Assembly (NCBI RefSeq): GCF_024721115.1
Contig: NZ_JAMDHK010000007.1
Span: 131,041 to 195,040 of the forward strand
From: Salipiger pentaromativorans
GTDB lineage: Bacteria; Pseudomonadota; Alphaproteobacteria; Rhodobacterales; Rhodobacteraceae
Direction of reading: 5' to 3'
Length of the DNA: 64,000 nucleotides
This document shows positions 47,760 through 57,305 of this stretch, in pieces (the stretch's first letter is position 1; every line of letters begins with the position of its first letter). The notes beneath the pieces are model-generated. The model was not told the DNA's origin and did not search any database. It was given only the letters and a program-made list of their open reading frames with translations. A program made the position numbers and the translations under genes.

Positions 47760-49049
47760 TCAGACGACCACCTCGCGGCGCTCCTGTTCGCCGACCCCGA
47801 ACACCCGCTTGTAGCGCGCGATCTCGGTCTGCGGTCCCATCGCCTTGTTGGGATTGTCCGACAGCTTGACCGTGGGATGGCCATTGGCGCTGACCGCCTT
47901 GCAGACCAGGCTGAACGGCGCCAGCCGGTCGTCCGTCGTCAGACCGCGGAAATCATTGGTCAGAAGCGTGCCCCAGCCGAAGGAAACCCGCACCCGCCCC
48001 GAGAATTTCCGGTAGAGATCCAGAATCTTGTCCGCGTCGAGCCCGTCGGAAAAGATCACCAGCTTGCGCGTCGGATCCTCGCCCCGCTCCTTCCACCAGT
48101 CGATGGCGATCTCGGCGCCGCGCTCGGGATCGCCGCTGTCGATGCGGATCCCCGTCCAGCCGGCCAGCCAGTCGGGCGCGCGTTTCAGAAACCCCTCGGT
48201 GCCGTAGGTGTCGGGCAGGATGATCCGCAGATTGCCCTCGTGCTCCTTGTGCCAGTCGGCCAGCACGTCATAGGGCGCACGCGCCAGCGCCTCGTCATCC
48301 TCGGCCAGCGCCGCATAGACCATGGGCAGTTCATGCGCGTTGGTGCCGATGGCCTCGAGATCGCGGTTCTTGGCGATCAGGCAGTTCGACGTTCCGGTAA
48401 AGTTGCTTCCCAGCCCCTCGACCATCGCCTGCACGCACCAGTCCTGCCACAGAAAACTGTGCCGCCGCCGCGTGCCGAAATCGGCGATCTTCACGCCCGG
48501 CTGCTCGCGCAGACGCTCGATCTTTTCCCAGAGCTTGGTGGCCGCCCGGGCATAAAGCACCTGCAACTCGAATTTCTTCATCTCGTTCAGAACGGCCCGG
48601 CCGCGCAGTTCCATCAGCACCGCCAGCGCCGGGATTTCCCACAGCATGACCTCGGGCCAGGATCCTTCGAAGGTCAGTTCATACTGATCGCCCACCCGTT
48701 CGAGGAAATAGGGCGGCAGTTGCAGGTTCTCGAACCACTCCATGAAATCTGGCCGGAACATCTGGCGCTTGCCATAGAAGGTATTGCCCCGCAGCCAGGT
48801 GCTTTCGCCACGGGTCAGCGACAACGAGCGGATATGGTCGAGCTGTTCGCGCAGCTCGCCCTCGTCGATCAGCTTGGCCAGGGGCACGTGTTTCGACCGG
48901 TTGATCAGACTGAAGGTCACCTGCGTGCCGGGACGGTTGTGAAACACGGACTGGCACATCAACAGCTTGTAGAAATCGGTGTCGATCAGCGACCGAACGA
49001 TCGGATCGATCTTCCACTTGTGGTTCCAGACTCTTGTGGCGATTTCCAA
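47760..49049 (-). CDS. pncB: Nicotinate phosphoribosyltransferase
   Basis: A 429-residue enzyme that forms nicotinate mononucleotide from nicotinate, PRPP and ATP in NAD salvage. Conserved parts are [16 protein letters not shown] near the N-terminus, RRRHSFLWQDW, TGTSN, and IDSGDP with IFSDGLD in the phosphate-binding half. The start is a TTG at 49049, inside the upstream kinase gene, with GGAGG 7 bases upstream and [16 protein letters not shown] matching the family start. It overlaps the kinase gene by 64 bases, which implies coupled translation. Confidence 0.95.
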   Translation of the reverse strand: MEIATRVWNHKWKIDPIVRSLIDTDFYKLLMCQSVFHNRPGTQVTFSLINRSKHVPLAKLIDEGELREQLDHIRSLSLTRGESTWLRGNTFYGKRQMFRPDFMEWFENLQLPPYFLERVGDQYELTFEGSWPEVMLWEIPALAVLMELRGRAVLNEMKKFELQVLYARAATKLWEKIERLREQPGVKIADFGTRRRHSFLWQDWCVQAMVEGLGSNFTGTSNCLIAKNRDLEAIGTNAHELPMVYAALAEDDEALARAPYDVLADWHKEHEGNLRIILPDTYGTEGFLKRAPDWLAGWTGIRIDSGDPERGAEIAIDWWKERGEDPTRKLVIFSDGLDADKILDLYRKFSGRVRVSFGWGTLLTNDFRGLTTDDRLAPFSLVCKAVSANGHPTVKLSDNPNKAMGPQTEIARYKRVFGVGEQERREVVV

Positions 49050-51328
49050 AGCGAGGCCTCCGGCGCAGGGGTCGGTCCCTCTGATAAGCCATCCGGCGCC
49101 GGGGGGCCAAGCGGTTTCTCCCGCGCCTGCGCCCGGGCCAGGGCCGACAGCAATGCGCTCTTGCGCAGCGGCTTGCCCAGAAAATCGTCCATCCCGGCGG
49201 CAAGACAGGCCTCGCGGTCGCTGTCGAAGGCATTGGCGGTCAGCGCGATGATCCAGGGCTGACGCACCGCCATCGACCGCACGAAACGCGTGGCGGCCAG
49301 CCCGTCCAGCACCGGCATGGACATGTCCATCAGCACCACGTCGGGCTGGGTGGCGCGGACCTGTTCGACCGCGTCGCGACCGTTCAGCACCTCGCTGATC
49401 TCGATCGGCTGATCTTCGAGAAAGCGGCGCACCAGCAGCCGGTTCGTGCCATTGTCCTCGGCCAGCAGCAGGCGCATCGGCTGCACCGCGCGCTGCGCCG
49501 GAGGCGCGGCGGGCGCCGGCGCAGAGCGGCCCGTTTCGCGGCCAAGCCGCACCGTCAGCTCGAAACAGGCACCGGGCGGCTGCCCCGGCACCAGCCGCAG
49601 CCCACCGCCCATGCGCATCGCAAGCTGGCGCGAGATCGCAAGGCCCAGCCCGGTGCCGCCGTAGCGCCGCGTGGTCTCTGCATCGGCCTGTTCGAACTGT
49701 TCAAAGATCTGCCCCGCACGCGCGGCGGGCACACCGATGCCGGTGTCCTGCACGGTGACCACCAGATCGACCCCCGCCGCGTCGGGCAGCGCCCGGGTCG
49801 TCAGCGTCACGCCGCCGGCCTCGGTGAACTTCACCGCATTGCCCAGCAGGTTGATCAGGATCTGCCGCAGCCGCCCGCTGTCGCCGCAGACCCTCTCGGG
49901 CAAGGGCGTTTCGTGGCAGATGTCGAGGAACAGACCCTTCTCGCGTGCCTGCGGTCGCAGAATATCCGCCGCGTCGCGGAGACAGGCCGCAAGCGAAAAC
50001 GGTTCGGCCACGATCGTCAGCTTCTCCGCCTCGAGCTTCGAATAATCGAGAATGTCGTTGATGATCTTCAGCAGCGCCTCGGCGGATTTCCGGATCGTCG
50101 CGGTGTAGAGCTTCTGGTCCCGGTCCAGCGCGCCCTCGGCCAGCAGATCCGCCATGCCGATGATTCCGTTCATCGGCGTGCGGATCTCGTGGCTCATCGT
50201 GGCCAGAAAGGCGGCCTTGGCCCGGGCGCCGGCCTCGGCGCGTTCCTTGGCATCGGCCAGCTCTGCCGCGCGCGCGCGGGCCTCGGTGATATTGCGGTCG
50301 ACCACGATCACCTTCTCGACACCGCCGCCGGGGCTGAACACCGGCGCAAAGGCCGCCTCGACCCAGATCGTCTCGCCCGCCCGCGTGTAGTTCAGGATCT
50401 CCCGGCGCAGCGATTCCCCCGAGGTCACCCGGCGCGCGATCTCGGTCAGATCGGCCATGTCGCTCTCCGGCCCCGATAGCAGCTCGGTCGGCGTGCGACC
50501 CACCGCCTCGGCGGAGCGATAGCCCTTCTGACGGGTGAACCCCTCGTTCACCCAGAGAATCCGCAGGTCCGAATCCGTCAGCATGATCGCATCGTTCGCG
50601 TGCCGGGCCACCAGCGCAAGCTGGCGCACCTCGTCCTGCGAGGCCTGCAGATCGCGGTTGGCGCGGGACAGCGCGGCCTGGCCTTCCAGCAGGCTGCGGC
50701 TGTCCTCGGTGCGCCGCCGCTCGGCCCCGTCGACAAAGCGCAGGAAGACATAGGAAATGAAGCCGATCATCGACAGCCCGAAGAAATTGTAGATCAGCCC
50801 CGCCCCGGTTTCCTGCACCAGCACCTCGGCGGCGAAGCCGATGATCGCGGCGCCGGTGTAGACCGCGATCCGGACGCGGGTCGCCAAAGGGTGATAGCGG
50901 CGCACCACGCCCGCGTTCAGCACCGCCGCGGCGAGAAAGGAGAAGCTGAAGAGCGAGGCCTCGCCACCCTCGGCGGTGAACTGGGCAATCACCACCGTGG
51001 CCGAGATGGTCACCGCCTGAAACCCCGCAGAGACCGCACTGAACACGATCAGCCGCGCCACCGGAACCCCGCGCGCCAGCGCGCCCGGCACCCGGCGCAG
51101 CACCACGCAATCCACCGCCTCGCCCAGAAACACGAGCGCCAGCGTCAGAAGGCCGATCAGCGGCGAGACCAGCAGCGCCAATGCCAGCGAGCCGACCACC
51201 GTGGCGATCTGCCGGGGCGCGAAATGCCGGACGCGCCCGCGCGCGTAGCGGCGCAGCAGCCCTTCCGGGCTGTTGACCGCCTCGAACTGGGCGAGCGACT
51301 GATTCTTCGCGATCCGGCTCTGCGGCAT
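48986..51328 (-). CDS. Membrane-bound PAS hybrid histidine kinase
   Basis: A 780-residue sensor. It has about six membrane helices at 40-197 without a periplasmic sensor loop, a coiled coil, and a PAS domain (about 235-350). HisKA has the phospho-His at 380 in [13 protein letters not shown], HATPase has DTGIG and GGTGLGL (about 528-562), and a receiver domain (about 618-735) has Asp668 in VVLMDMSMP and the conserved Lys719. No output domain, so it should pass phosphate to another protein. The last 21 residues are encoded in the overlap with pncB. It sits between pncA and pncB, so a link with nicotinate or NAD status is possible but unproven. Confidence 0.92.
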   Translation of the reverse strand: MPQSRIAKNQSLAQFEAVNSPEGLLRRYARGRVRHFAPRQIATVVGSLALALLVSPLIGLLTLALVFLGEAVDCVVLRRVPGALARGVPVARLIVFSAVSAGFQAVTISATVVIAQFTAEGGEASLFSFSFLAAAVLNAGVVRRYHPLATRVRIAVYTGAAIIGFAAEVLVQETGAGLIYNFFGLSMIGFISYVFLRFVDGAERRRTEDSRSLLEGQAALSRANRDLQASQDEVRQLALVARHANDAIMLTDSDLRILWVNEGFTRQKGYRSAEAVGRTPTELLSGPESDMADLTEIARRVTSGESLRREILNYTRAGETIWVEAAFAPVFSPGGGVEKVIVVDRNITEARARAAELADAKERAEAGARAKAAFLATMSHEIRTPMNGIIGMADLLAEGALDRDQKLYTATIRKSAEALLKIINDILDYSKLEAEKLTIVAEPFSLAACLRDAADILRPQAREKGLFLDICHETPLPERVCGDSGRLRQILINLLGNAVKFTEAGGVTLTTRALPDAAGVDLVVTVQDTGIGVPAARAGQIFEQFEQADAETTRRYGGTGLGLAISRQLAMRMGGGLRLVPGQPPGACFELTVRLGRETGRSAPAPAAPPAQRAVQPMRLLLAEDNGTNRLLVRRFLEDQPIEISEVLNGRDAVEQVRATQPDVVLMDMSMPVLDGLAATRFVRSMAVRQPWIIALTANAFDSDREACLAAGMDDFLGKPLRKSALLSALARAQAREKPLGPPAPDGLSEGPTPAPEASLWKSPQESGTTSGRSIRSFGR

Positions 51329-51397
51329 CTCGGGGGGCTTCCGGTCCTTGGTCCGGATCTTCTAGCCCCGCGCTGGTTAAAAAATCGGCAACCGCCG

Positions 51398-51991
51398 TCA
51401 GGCGAGCGTCACCCCTGCCGCCGCCATGCCCGCGCGCGCCGCCGCCAGCGACCCGTCGAGATCGATGGCCCGGCAGGCGCTTTCCAGAACCGTGACCTCG
51501 AAGCCCAGTTTCGCGGCATCCACGGCCGAGAAATTCACGCAGAAATCGGTGGCGAGCCCGACCATGGTCAGCCGGTCGATGCCACGGCTGCGCAGATAGC
51601 CGTCCAGCCCGGTCGAGGTCGTGTGATCGTTCTCGAAAAAGGCCGAATAGCTGTCGATCTCCGGACGAAAGCCCTTGCGGACAATCAGATCGGCGCGGTC
51701 GGTGTCGAGCGCCGGGTGAAAGGCCGCGCCGGGCGTGCCCTGAACGCAGTGATCGGGCCACAGCACCTGCGGGCCATAGGGCATCTCGATCATCGCGAAC
51801 GGCGCCTTTCCCGCATGCCCGCTGGCAAAGGAGGAATGCCCCGCCGGATGCCAGTCCTGGGTCAGAATGACGGCGTCATAGGACGCCATCATGGCATTCA
51901 CCGGCGCCACGATCTCGTCCCCGCCCGCAACTGCGAGCGCGCCGCCCGGGCAGAAGTCGATCTGGACGTCGATGACGATAAGCGCGTGCAT
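51398..51991 (-). CDS. pncA: Nicotinamidase
   Basis: A 197-residue isochorismatase-fold hydrolase that converts nicotinamide to nicotinate. The catalytic triad is visible: Asp8 (VIDVQIDF), Lys106 (IVRKGF) and Cys151 (ATDFCVN). Metal ligands Asp46, His48 and His52 are in TQDWHPAGH. It feeds nicotinate to PncB, encoded two genes downstream. ATG 51991 ([10 protein letters not shown]) is the family start. It is divergent from trhO. Confidence 0.96.
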   Translation of the reverse strand: MHALIVIDVQIDFCPGGALAVAGGDEIVAPVNAMMASYDAVILTQDWHPAGHSSFASGHAGKAPFAMIEMPYGPQVLWPDHCVQGTPGAAFHPALDTDRADLIVRKGFRPEIDSYSAFFENDHTTSTGLDGYLRSRGIDRLTMVGLATDFCVNFSAVDAAKLGFEVTVLESACRAIDLDGSLAAARAGMAAAGVTLA

Positions 51992-52078
51992 GAGGGTCTC
52001 CTGGATTTTGGCGGCGCCGGGCCGGCGCGGCAATCCTCCCGCTTGCCCCGCGCGGATGCAAGGCGTATCTCGGCGCCC

Positions 52079-53005
52079 ATGTTCACCGTCTGCGCCCTTT
52101 ACCACTTCACCCGGTTCGAAGACCCCGACGCGCTGCGCGCGCCGCTGCTGGCGCTTTGCGGCGCGCACGCCGTCACCGGCACGCTGCTGCTGGCGCAGGA
52201 AGGGATCAACGGCACCATCGCCGGCCCGCGCGCGGGCATCGACGCGGTGCTGGCCCATATCCGCGCCCTGCCCGGATGCGCCGGGATCGAGTGGAAGCTC
52301 TCCACCGCCACCGAGCGCCCCTTTGCCCGCATGAAGGTGCGGCTGAAGCGCGAGATCGTGACCATGGGCCAACCCGATGTCGATCCGCTCGCCCGGGTCG
52401 GCCATTACATCGACCCGTCCGACTGGAACGATCTGATCCGCGCGCCGGATGTGGCGGTGATCGACACCCGCAACGATTACGAGGTCGCCATCGGAACCTT
52501 CGAGGGCGCCGTCGATCCGCAGACCGCCAGTTTCCGCGACTTCCCCGCCTGGTGGGACGCGAACAAGGCGCGCTTTCACAACAAGCGCATCGCGATGTTC
52601 TGCACCGGCGGCATCCGCTGCGAGAAATCCACCAACTGGCTGCTGGGTCAGGGGGTCGAGGAGGTCTACCACCTCAAGGGCGGCATCCTGAAATATCTCG
52701 AGGAGGTGCCGGCGGAAGAGAGCGCCTGGCAGGGCGCGTGCTTTGTCTTCGACGGGCGAGTCTCGGTCGGGCACGGGCTGCGCGAGGGGCCGCATCTGCT
52801 CTGCCATGCCTGCCGCCGTCCGATCCTGCCCGAAGACCGCGACCGCCCGGAATACGAGCACGGGGTGTCCTGCCATCACTGCATCGCCGAGACCTCGGAC
52901 GAGGACAAGGCGCGGTTCCGCGAGCGGCAGAAGCAGATCGCGCTCGCCCGCGCGCGGGGCGAACGGCACCTGCATGCGGATGTGCCGGACGAGTCCGGTC
53001 TCTGA
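52079..53005 (+). CDS. trhO: tRNA uridine-34 hydroxylase, rhodanese family
   Basis: A 308-residue TrhO (formerly YceA) protein that hydroxylates U34 of certain tRNAs using oxygen, in the route to 5-methoxyuridine. An N-terminal ferredoxin-like domain (1-95) is followed by a rhodanese domain (about 120-220) with the active Cys in [13 protein letters not shown]-terminal Cys-rich segment has CHAC and CHHC pairs. Length is typical. The SD is weak (AAGG about 14 bases upstream). It is convergent with fliP. Confidence 0.93.
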   Translation: MFTVCALYHFTRFEDPDALRAPLLALCGAHAVTGTLLLAQEGINGTIAGPRAGIDAVLAHIRALPGCAGIEWKLSTATERPFARMKVRLKREIVTMGQPDVDPLARVGHYIDPSDWNDLIRAPDVAVIDTRNDYEVAIGTFEGAVDPQTASFRDFPAWWDANKARFHNKRIAMFCTGGIRCEKSTNWLLGQGVEEVYHLKGGILKYLEEVPAEESAWQGACFVFDGRVSVGHGLREGPHLLCHACRRPILPEDRDRPEYEHGVSCHHCIAETSDEDKARFRERQKQIALARARGERHLHADVPDESGL

Positions 53006-53044
53006 CGCCCGGACGCCTGACCCCGGGCCGCTGATCTCCGGCGC

Positions 53045-53773
53045 TCAGAAGTAGCTGCGCACCAGCGATCCGGCGAGCAGCGACCAGCCGTCGGCGATCA
53101 CGAAGAAGGCCAGCTTGAACGGCAGCGAGACGATGGCGGGCGGCACCATCATCATGCCCATCGACATCAGCACCGCCGCGACCACCAGGTCGATGATCAG
53201 GAAGGGCAGGAAGATCAGAAAGCCGACCTGAAAGGCGCGCGCGATCTCGGACAGCATGAAACTGGGGATCAGCACCGAAAGCGGCGCTTCGGGGGCCAGC
53301 GCCGTGCCCGCCGCATCCGGGCGCAGATCGGCCATATTGGCAAAGGTCTCGGGATCGGTGCGCGCCGCCATGAAGCCCCGGAACGGCTCCAGCGTGCGGT
53401 CCAGCGCCTCCGCGACGCCGATCTGCTCGTCGACAAGCGGTTGCAGCCCGTTCTGCCAGGCGGCGGTAAAGGTGGGCTCCATCACGAAATAGGTCAGGAA
53501 CAGCGCCAGGCTGACGATCAGCATATTGGGCGGCGATTGCTGCAGCCCCACGGCCTGCCGCAGAATCGACAGGACGGTGACGAGGAAGGGAAAGCAGGTC
53601 ACCATGATCGCGATGCCGGGCGCGAGGCTCAGCAGCGTGATCAGGGCGATGAGCTGCAGGCTCGCCGCGGTGACCGACCCGCTCCCGCCCAGATCGAGCG
53701 TGATCTCCTGCGCCCCCGCCGGGCCGGCCAGCAGCACCGCCGGCAACAGGAGGACGGATAACAGCATGCGCAT
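53045..53773 (-). CDS. fliP: Flagellar export apparatus protein FliP
   Basis: A 242-residue type III export-gate protein. A cleavable N-terminal signal (about 1-21) is followed by membrane helices with the conserved ALITLLSLAPGI-like opening, FPFLVTVLSILRQAVGLQQSPPN, the periplasmic loop, and IPSFMLSEIARAFQVGFLIFLPFLIIDLVV. It forms the pore of the basal-body secretion machine with FliQ and FliR, which are not in this window. Its start is 3 bases after the fliN stop; it is last in the fliF-fliH-fliN-fliP operon. Confidence 0.95.
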   Translation of the reverse strand: MRMLLSVLLLPAVLLAGPAGAQEITLDLGGSGSVTAASLQLIALITLLSLAPGIAIMVTCFPFLVTVLSILRQAVGLQQSPPNMLIVSLALFLTYFVMEPTFTAAWQNGLQPLVDEQIGVAEALDRTLEPFRGFMAARTDPETFANMADLRPDAAGTALAPEAPLSVLIPSFMLSEIARAFQVGFLIFLPFLIIDLVVAAVLMSMGMMMVPPAIVSLPFKLAFFVIADGWSLLAGSLVRSYF

Positions 53774-53776
53774 GGG

Positions 53777-54064
53777 TCAGGCGGGGCTTTGCAGATCGAC
53801 CACTTCGGTCAGGCGCACCGCAAGCTGGCCGTTCTCCGCCCCCTCGAGCACTTCGAGCGCGCCGATCCCGATCAGCCGGTCGCCGACATAAAGCTCCACC
53901 GGATCCTCGAGCCGCTTGTCGAGCGTCAGCACCGATCCTTCGCCGAGCTTCAGCAGATCGCGCACCAGCGGCCGGGCGCGGCCGACCGAAACGGTGATCT
54001 CGATGGGAACCGAGGTGAAGGGGGTCGCGGCTTCGGGCCGCGCGGCGGCGGGCTGGTCATCCAT
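53777..54064 (-). CDS. fliN: Flagellar motor switch protein FliN
   Basis: A 95-residue protein made of a single SpoA/surface-presentation domain (PIEITVSVGRARPLVRDLLKLGEGSVLTLDK and the GDRLIGIGALEVLEG loop, shown in parts). It builds the C-ring that changes motor direction. The ATG at 54064 overlaps the fliH stop by 8 bases. The C-terminus ends a little past the domain, as in short FliN proteins of Rhodobacterales. Confidence 0.93.
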   Translation of the reverse strand: MDDQPAAARPEAATPFTSVPIEITVSVGRARPLVRDLLKLGEGSVLTLDKRLEDPVELYVGDRLIGIGALEVLEGAENGQLAVRLTEVVDLQSPA

Positions 54065-54662
54065 TTGCGGTTTTCCTCCGGTTGTCATGCACAAAACCCT
54101 GCACCGCCTGGGCGACGTCCCGCACAAGGCCGCTGAGGTCGATCTGCTTTTCGATGTCGCCAAAGCGGATGTCGGCCTGCCCTTCGGCGAGGGTCCCGTC
54201 CTCGGCGAGTTTCAGCGGAAATCCGAAATCCGTCTCGAGCAGCGGCAGCACCGTCTCGGCACTGCCCGGCGCCACCGCGATCACCACGTCAAGCGCGCCG
54301 ATCTCGCGCGCCATGGCGCGAAGCTGCTCCGCGATATGCGGCCCCAGCGTCTCGCGCAGCAGGGCGGGCAGCAGCGTGCCCACCACGTCTTCGAGCAGGG
54401 GCGCGATGCCGTTGAGCACCTGGCTATACGCCTCGTGATAGGTGAAGGACAGATCCTGCAAATTTTGCGCAAAATCGCTGGCGATCCGCGCGTGATCGTC
54501 GTTCTGCGCCTTGATCGCGTCGTCCCACCCGGCGCGGTAGCCGGACTCGAACGCTTCCAGCCGGGCGGTTTCGAGCGCGTTGTCGTCATGCAGGACCGGG
54601 CCCGCTTCGGGCCGCGCCGGGGCCGCGCCGAAATCCTCCAGAAACGCGCCGAGCCGGGTCAT
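54057..54662 (-). CDS. fliH: FliH-like flagellar assembly protein
   Basis: A 201-residue protein with an N-terminal acidic segment, a helical region with an AlaGly-rich amphipathic helix (ESGYRAGWDDAIKAQ), a coiled segment (QNLQDLSFTYHEAYSQVL) and a C-terminal alpha/beta domain, the layout of FliH, the regulator of the FliI ATPase. Sequence is divergent, so the call leans on the position between fliF and fliN. It overlaps both by 4 and 8 bases. fliI is not adjacent here. Confidence 0.72.
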   Translation of the reverse strand: MTRLGAFLEDFGAAPARPEAGPVLHDDNALETARLEAFESGYRAGWDDAIKAQNDDHARIASDFAQNLQDLSFTYHEAYSQVLNGIAPLLEDVVGTLLPALLRETLGPHIAEQLRAMAREIGALDVVIAVAPGSAETVLPLLETDFGFPLKLAEDGTLAEGQADIRFGDIEKQIDLSGLVRDVAQAVQGFVHDNRRKTANG

Positions 54663-56281
54663 TGCGCCTCTTCCTTCTCATCCAGCCAGCTCCGCAGGAT
54701 TTCGACGGTCTCGCTCTTGCGCTCTTCGATCAGGTTGCGCAGCCGCTCCACCGGATCCTCTTCGACGGGGGCGTCGAAATCGACCATGCCCATGCCGCCG
54801 AAACCCTCGCCGCTGCCCAGCGTCGGCAAGGGCGCGAAATCGTCCTCCTCCGAGGCGATCTCGCCATCGAGCGCCGGCACGGCCTCGCCCCCCGGGGCGC
54901 CCAGAACCAGCGCGCCGCCGGGGCCTGCCAGCGCCGCGCGCGCCGGGGCGGTGAGGATCGGGCGCACCACGAAGAGGCCGAGAATCAGCGCCACCACAGC
55001 CAGCACGCCCATCTGGATCAGCGTCATCGGGTCGAGCGGCATCGAGAACCAGCCGGGTTCGATGGGCCCGGTGCCCAGGCCTTCGGGGCGTTCGAAGGGC
55101 AGCGAGCGAATGGTGATCTCGTCGCCACGCTCCTGCTCGAAGCCCACGGCCGAGGCGACCAGATCGCGCAGCGCGCTCAGTTCGGCCTCGGGCAGCGGCA
55201 CAAATTGCTGCGTGCCGTCCGCGGCGGCCTGATAGCTGCCATTGACCAGAACCGCCACGGTCAGCCGCTTCACCGCGCCGGGCATGCGGGTGATTTCGCG
55301 CGTCGTCTCGGACACTTCGTAATTGACCCGTTCCCGCGTCTCGCTGTTCTGGCTCGACGAGCTGTCGCCGCCCCCGGCCTGACCGTCGGGCAGATTCGAG
55401 GCCACGGTCACATCGCCGCCGCCGGTATCCTGAGAGGTGCTGCTCTGCTCCTCGGTATCGGTGGAAATCGCCACGCGGCCCTCGGGATCGAACTGGCGCT
55501 GGCGGATCGTTTCGCTTTCGGTGACCGTATCGACGCTGACCTCGACCACCGCATTTCCGAGCCCAACCCGCGCCTCGACCAGCCGCTGCACCCGATCGCG
55601 CATCTGCGCCGCCTTGTCCTCGGCGGTGGGGCCGGTGCCCGCCTCGTCCTCGGCCCCGATCAGCCCGCCCTTGCTGTCGATCACCGCCACATCCTCGGGC
55701 ATCAGCCCGGGCACCGCCGAGGCAACCAGATATTTCAGCGCCCGCGCCTGCGGCGCCGACAGCACCTCGCCGGTGGTGGTGACCGAGATCGAGGCCGAGG
55801 GCGTGACGTCGCGCTGGAAGGGATTCGCCGAGGAATTGGCGATATGCACGCGCGCCGCCGCGATATAGGGGCTGGCCACGATGGTGCGGGCCAGCTCGCC
55901 CTCCTTCGCACGCCAGTAGGCGGCATCGAACATCTGCGAGGTCGTGCCGAATCCGGACAGCCCGTCGAGCAGCTCGTACCCTTGGTTGGAGTTCGCCGGC
56001 AGCCCCTCGCTCGCCAGCGTCAGCCGCAGCGTGTCGCGCTGCGGCTCGGGGACGAAGATCGCGCCGCCGCGCACTTCGTAAGGCACGCCGCGGCTTTCCA
56101 GCGCCTCGACCACCTCGCCCGCGGCGCCGTTTTCCAGCCCCGCGTAAAGCAGCGCCATGGCGGGCGACGCGGCCATGCGCGCCATCGCCAGCACAGCCAG
56201 CACCACCGCCAGGGCGGCGCCAATGACAATCACCCGACGCCGCGCGCCCAAGCCATCCCAGATTGTCGCGATCTGCTGCAA
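54659..56281 (-). CDS. fliF: Flagellar MS-ring protein FliF
   Basis: A 540-residue protein with two membrane helices (about 15-40 and 425-450). The periplasmic secretory-J-like domains lie between them, with PNSNQGYELLDG-type and ARVHIANSSANPF segments and a Ser/Gly-rich linker near 290. The acidic C-terminal tail binds FliG (PVERLRNLIEERKSETVEILRSWL, quoted in part). I chose the TTG at 56281 because GGAGG lies 6 bases upstream and MQQIATIWDGL is the family start; a TTG two codons earlier would overlap that SD. It is divergent from fliL. Confidence 0.93.
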   Translation of the reverse strand: MQQIATIWDGLGARRRVIVIGAALAVVLAVLAMARMAASPAMALLYAGLENGAAGEVVEALESRGVPYEVRGGAIFVPEPQRDTLRLTLASEGLPANSNQGYELLDGLSGFGTTSQMFDAAYWRAKEGELARTIVASPYIAAARVHIANSSANPFQRDVTPSASISVTTTGEVLSAPQARALKYLVASAVPGLMPEDVAVIDSKGGLIGAEDEAGTGPTAEDKAAQMRDRVQRLVEARVGLGNAVVEVSVDTVTESETIRQRQFDPEGRVAISTDTEEQSSTSQDTGGGDVTVASNLPDGQAGGGDSSSSQNSETRERVNYEVSETTREITRMPGAVKRLTVAVLVNGSYQAAADGTQQFVPLPEAELSALRDLVASAVGFEQERGDEITIRSLPFERPEGLGTGPIEPGWFSMPLDPMTLIQMGVLAVVALILGLFVVRPILTAPARAALAGPGGALVLGAPGGEAVPALDGEIASEEDDFAPLPTLGSGEGFGGMGMVDFDAPVEEDPVERLRNLIEERKSETVEILRSWLDEKEEAQ

Positions 56282-56397
56282 GGCCAACCTCCGTTCCGAC
56301 CGTTCTGCTCGGTGACCGCATCATTGGACCATCAGCCTTAACAATCGGTTAGTTCCTGCGCGGCTATAACGGTCCCAGGTTGAAAACGAGGTCAGCC

Positions 56398-56931
56398 ATG
56401 AGCGATGCCACTGCCGACACCCCGGCCGAAGACGACGCGCCAGCGAAAAAACCGTCCAGACTGCCGCTGATCATCGGCCTCGTTCTGGCGCTCGCCGGCG
56501 GCGGCGGCGGGTTCTACGCGACCTGGTCGGGGCTGATCCCCCTGGGCGGCGGCGCACCAGCGGCAGAGGGGCACGCGGCGCCCGACACGCATGGTGCCCC
56601 CGACGCGCATGGCGATGCCGGCGCGATGGCCGACGTCGCCTTCGTCGAACTGCCGCAGCTCATCATCTCGATGGGCTCGACCGCGGATCTCCACCACCTG
56701 CGGTTCCGCGCGAGTCTCGAGGTCGCGCCACAGCATGCTGCCGAGGTGTCGGCGCTGCAGCCGCGGGTGATGGATGTGCTGAACACTTATCTGCGCGCGC
56801 TCGCCCCCGCGGATATCGAGGCGCCGGGCGCGCTGATCAAGCTGCGTTCGCAGATGCTGCGCCGCGTCCAGCTTGTCGCCGGAGACGGCCGCGTGCGCGA
56901 CCTGCTGGTTCTGGAATTCGTGCTGACCTGA
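56398..56931 (+). CDS. fliL: Flagellar basal body-associated protein FliL
   Basis: A 177-residue single-pass membrane protein: a Pro/Glu/Asp-rich cytoplasmic N-terminus, one helix (LPLIIGLVLALAGGGGGFYA, about 22-42), a His/Ala/Gly-rich linker, and a periplasmic stomatin-like domain (about 80-177) with FVELPQLIISMG. It surrounds the stator and supports motor torque. Divergent from fliF; followed by two flagellar genes in the same direction. Confidence 0.93.
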   Translation: MSDATADTPAEDDAPAKKPSRLPLIIGLVLALAGGGGGFYATWSGLIPLGGGAPAAEGHAAPDTHGAPDAHGDAGAMADVAFVELPQLIISMGSTADLHHLRFRASLEVAPQHAAEVSALQPRVMDVLNTYLRALAPADIEAPGALIKLRSQMLRRVQLVAGDGRVRDLLVLEFVLT

Positions 56932-56942
56932 AGGGGATTGGA

Positions 56943-57305
56943 ATGGACATGATTGCCGACATCCTGCTTGCCGCCGGCGCCCTGGGCGCCGGTTTCTACT
57001 GTTTCGTGCTGTCCCGGCGGCTGTCGACCTTCACCGATCTCGAAAAAGGCGTCGGCGGCGCGGTCGCGGTGCTCTCGGCGCAGGTCGACGACCTGACCCG
57101 CACGCTGAGCGCCGCGCAAAGCGCCGCCAGCGATTCCTCGGTCTCGCTCGAGGGGTTGACCACCCGGGCCGAGGATGTCGCCCGGCGGCTGGAGCTGATG
57201 CTGGCCTCGATGCACGATCTGCCCGGCGACCCCGACCCGCCCGCGCCTCAGGAAAGCGCCGAGCCGATGTTCTTCCGGCGCCCCGGCGCGGGAGGCTCAC
57301 GATGA
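56943..57305 (+). CDS. Small membrane-anchored coiled-coil protein in flagellar operon
   Basis: A 120-residue protein with an N-terminal membrane helix (MIADILLAAGALGAGFYCFVL) and a heptad-like helical part (about 30-90). It lies between fliL and motE, 11 bases after the fliL stop and overlapping motE by ATGA. A gene of this size occupies the same place in other Rhodobacterales and is annotated hypothetical. Its location points to a motor or basal-body role; this is inference from context. Confidence 0.82.
   Translation: MDMIADILLAAGALGAGFYCFVLSRRLSTFTDLEKGVGGAVAVLSAQVDDLTRTLSAAQSAASDSSVSLEGLTTRAEDVARRLELMLASMHDLPGDPDPPAPQESAEPMFFRRPGAGGSR

Noticed and set aside
46320-49262. Plus-strand open frame of about 980 codons opposite hss and pncB
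   Set aside because: Spans two well-supported minus-strand genes plus their gap; antisense artefact of GC-rich third positions.
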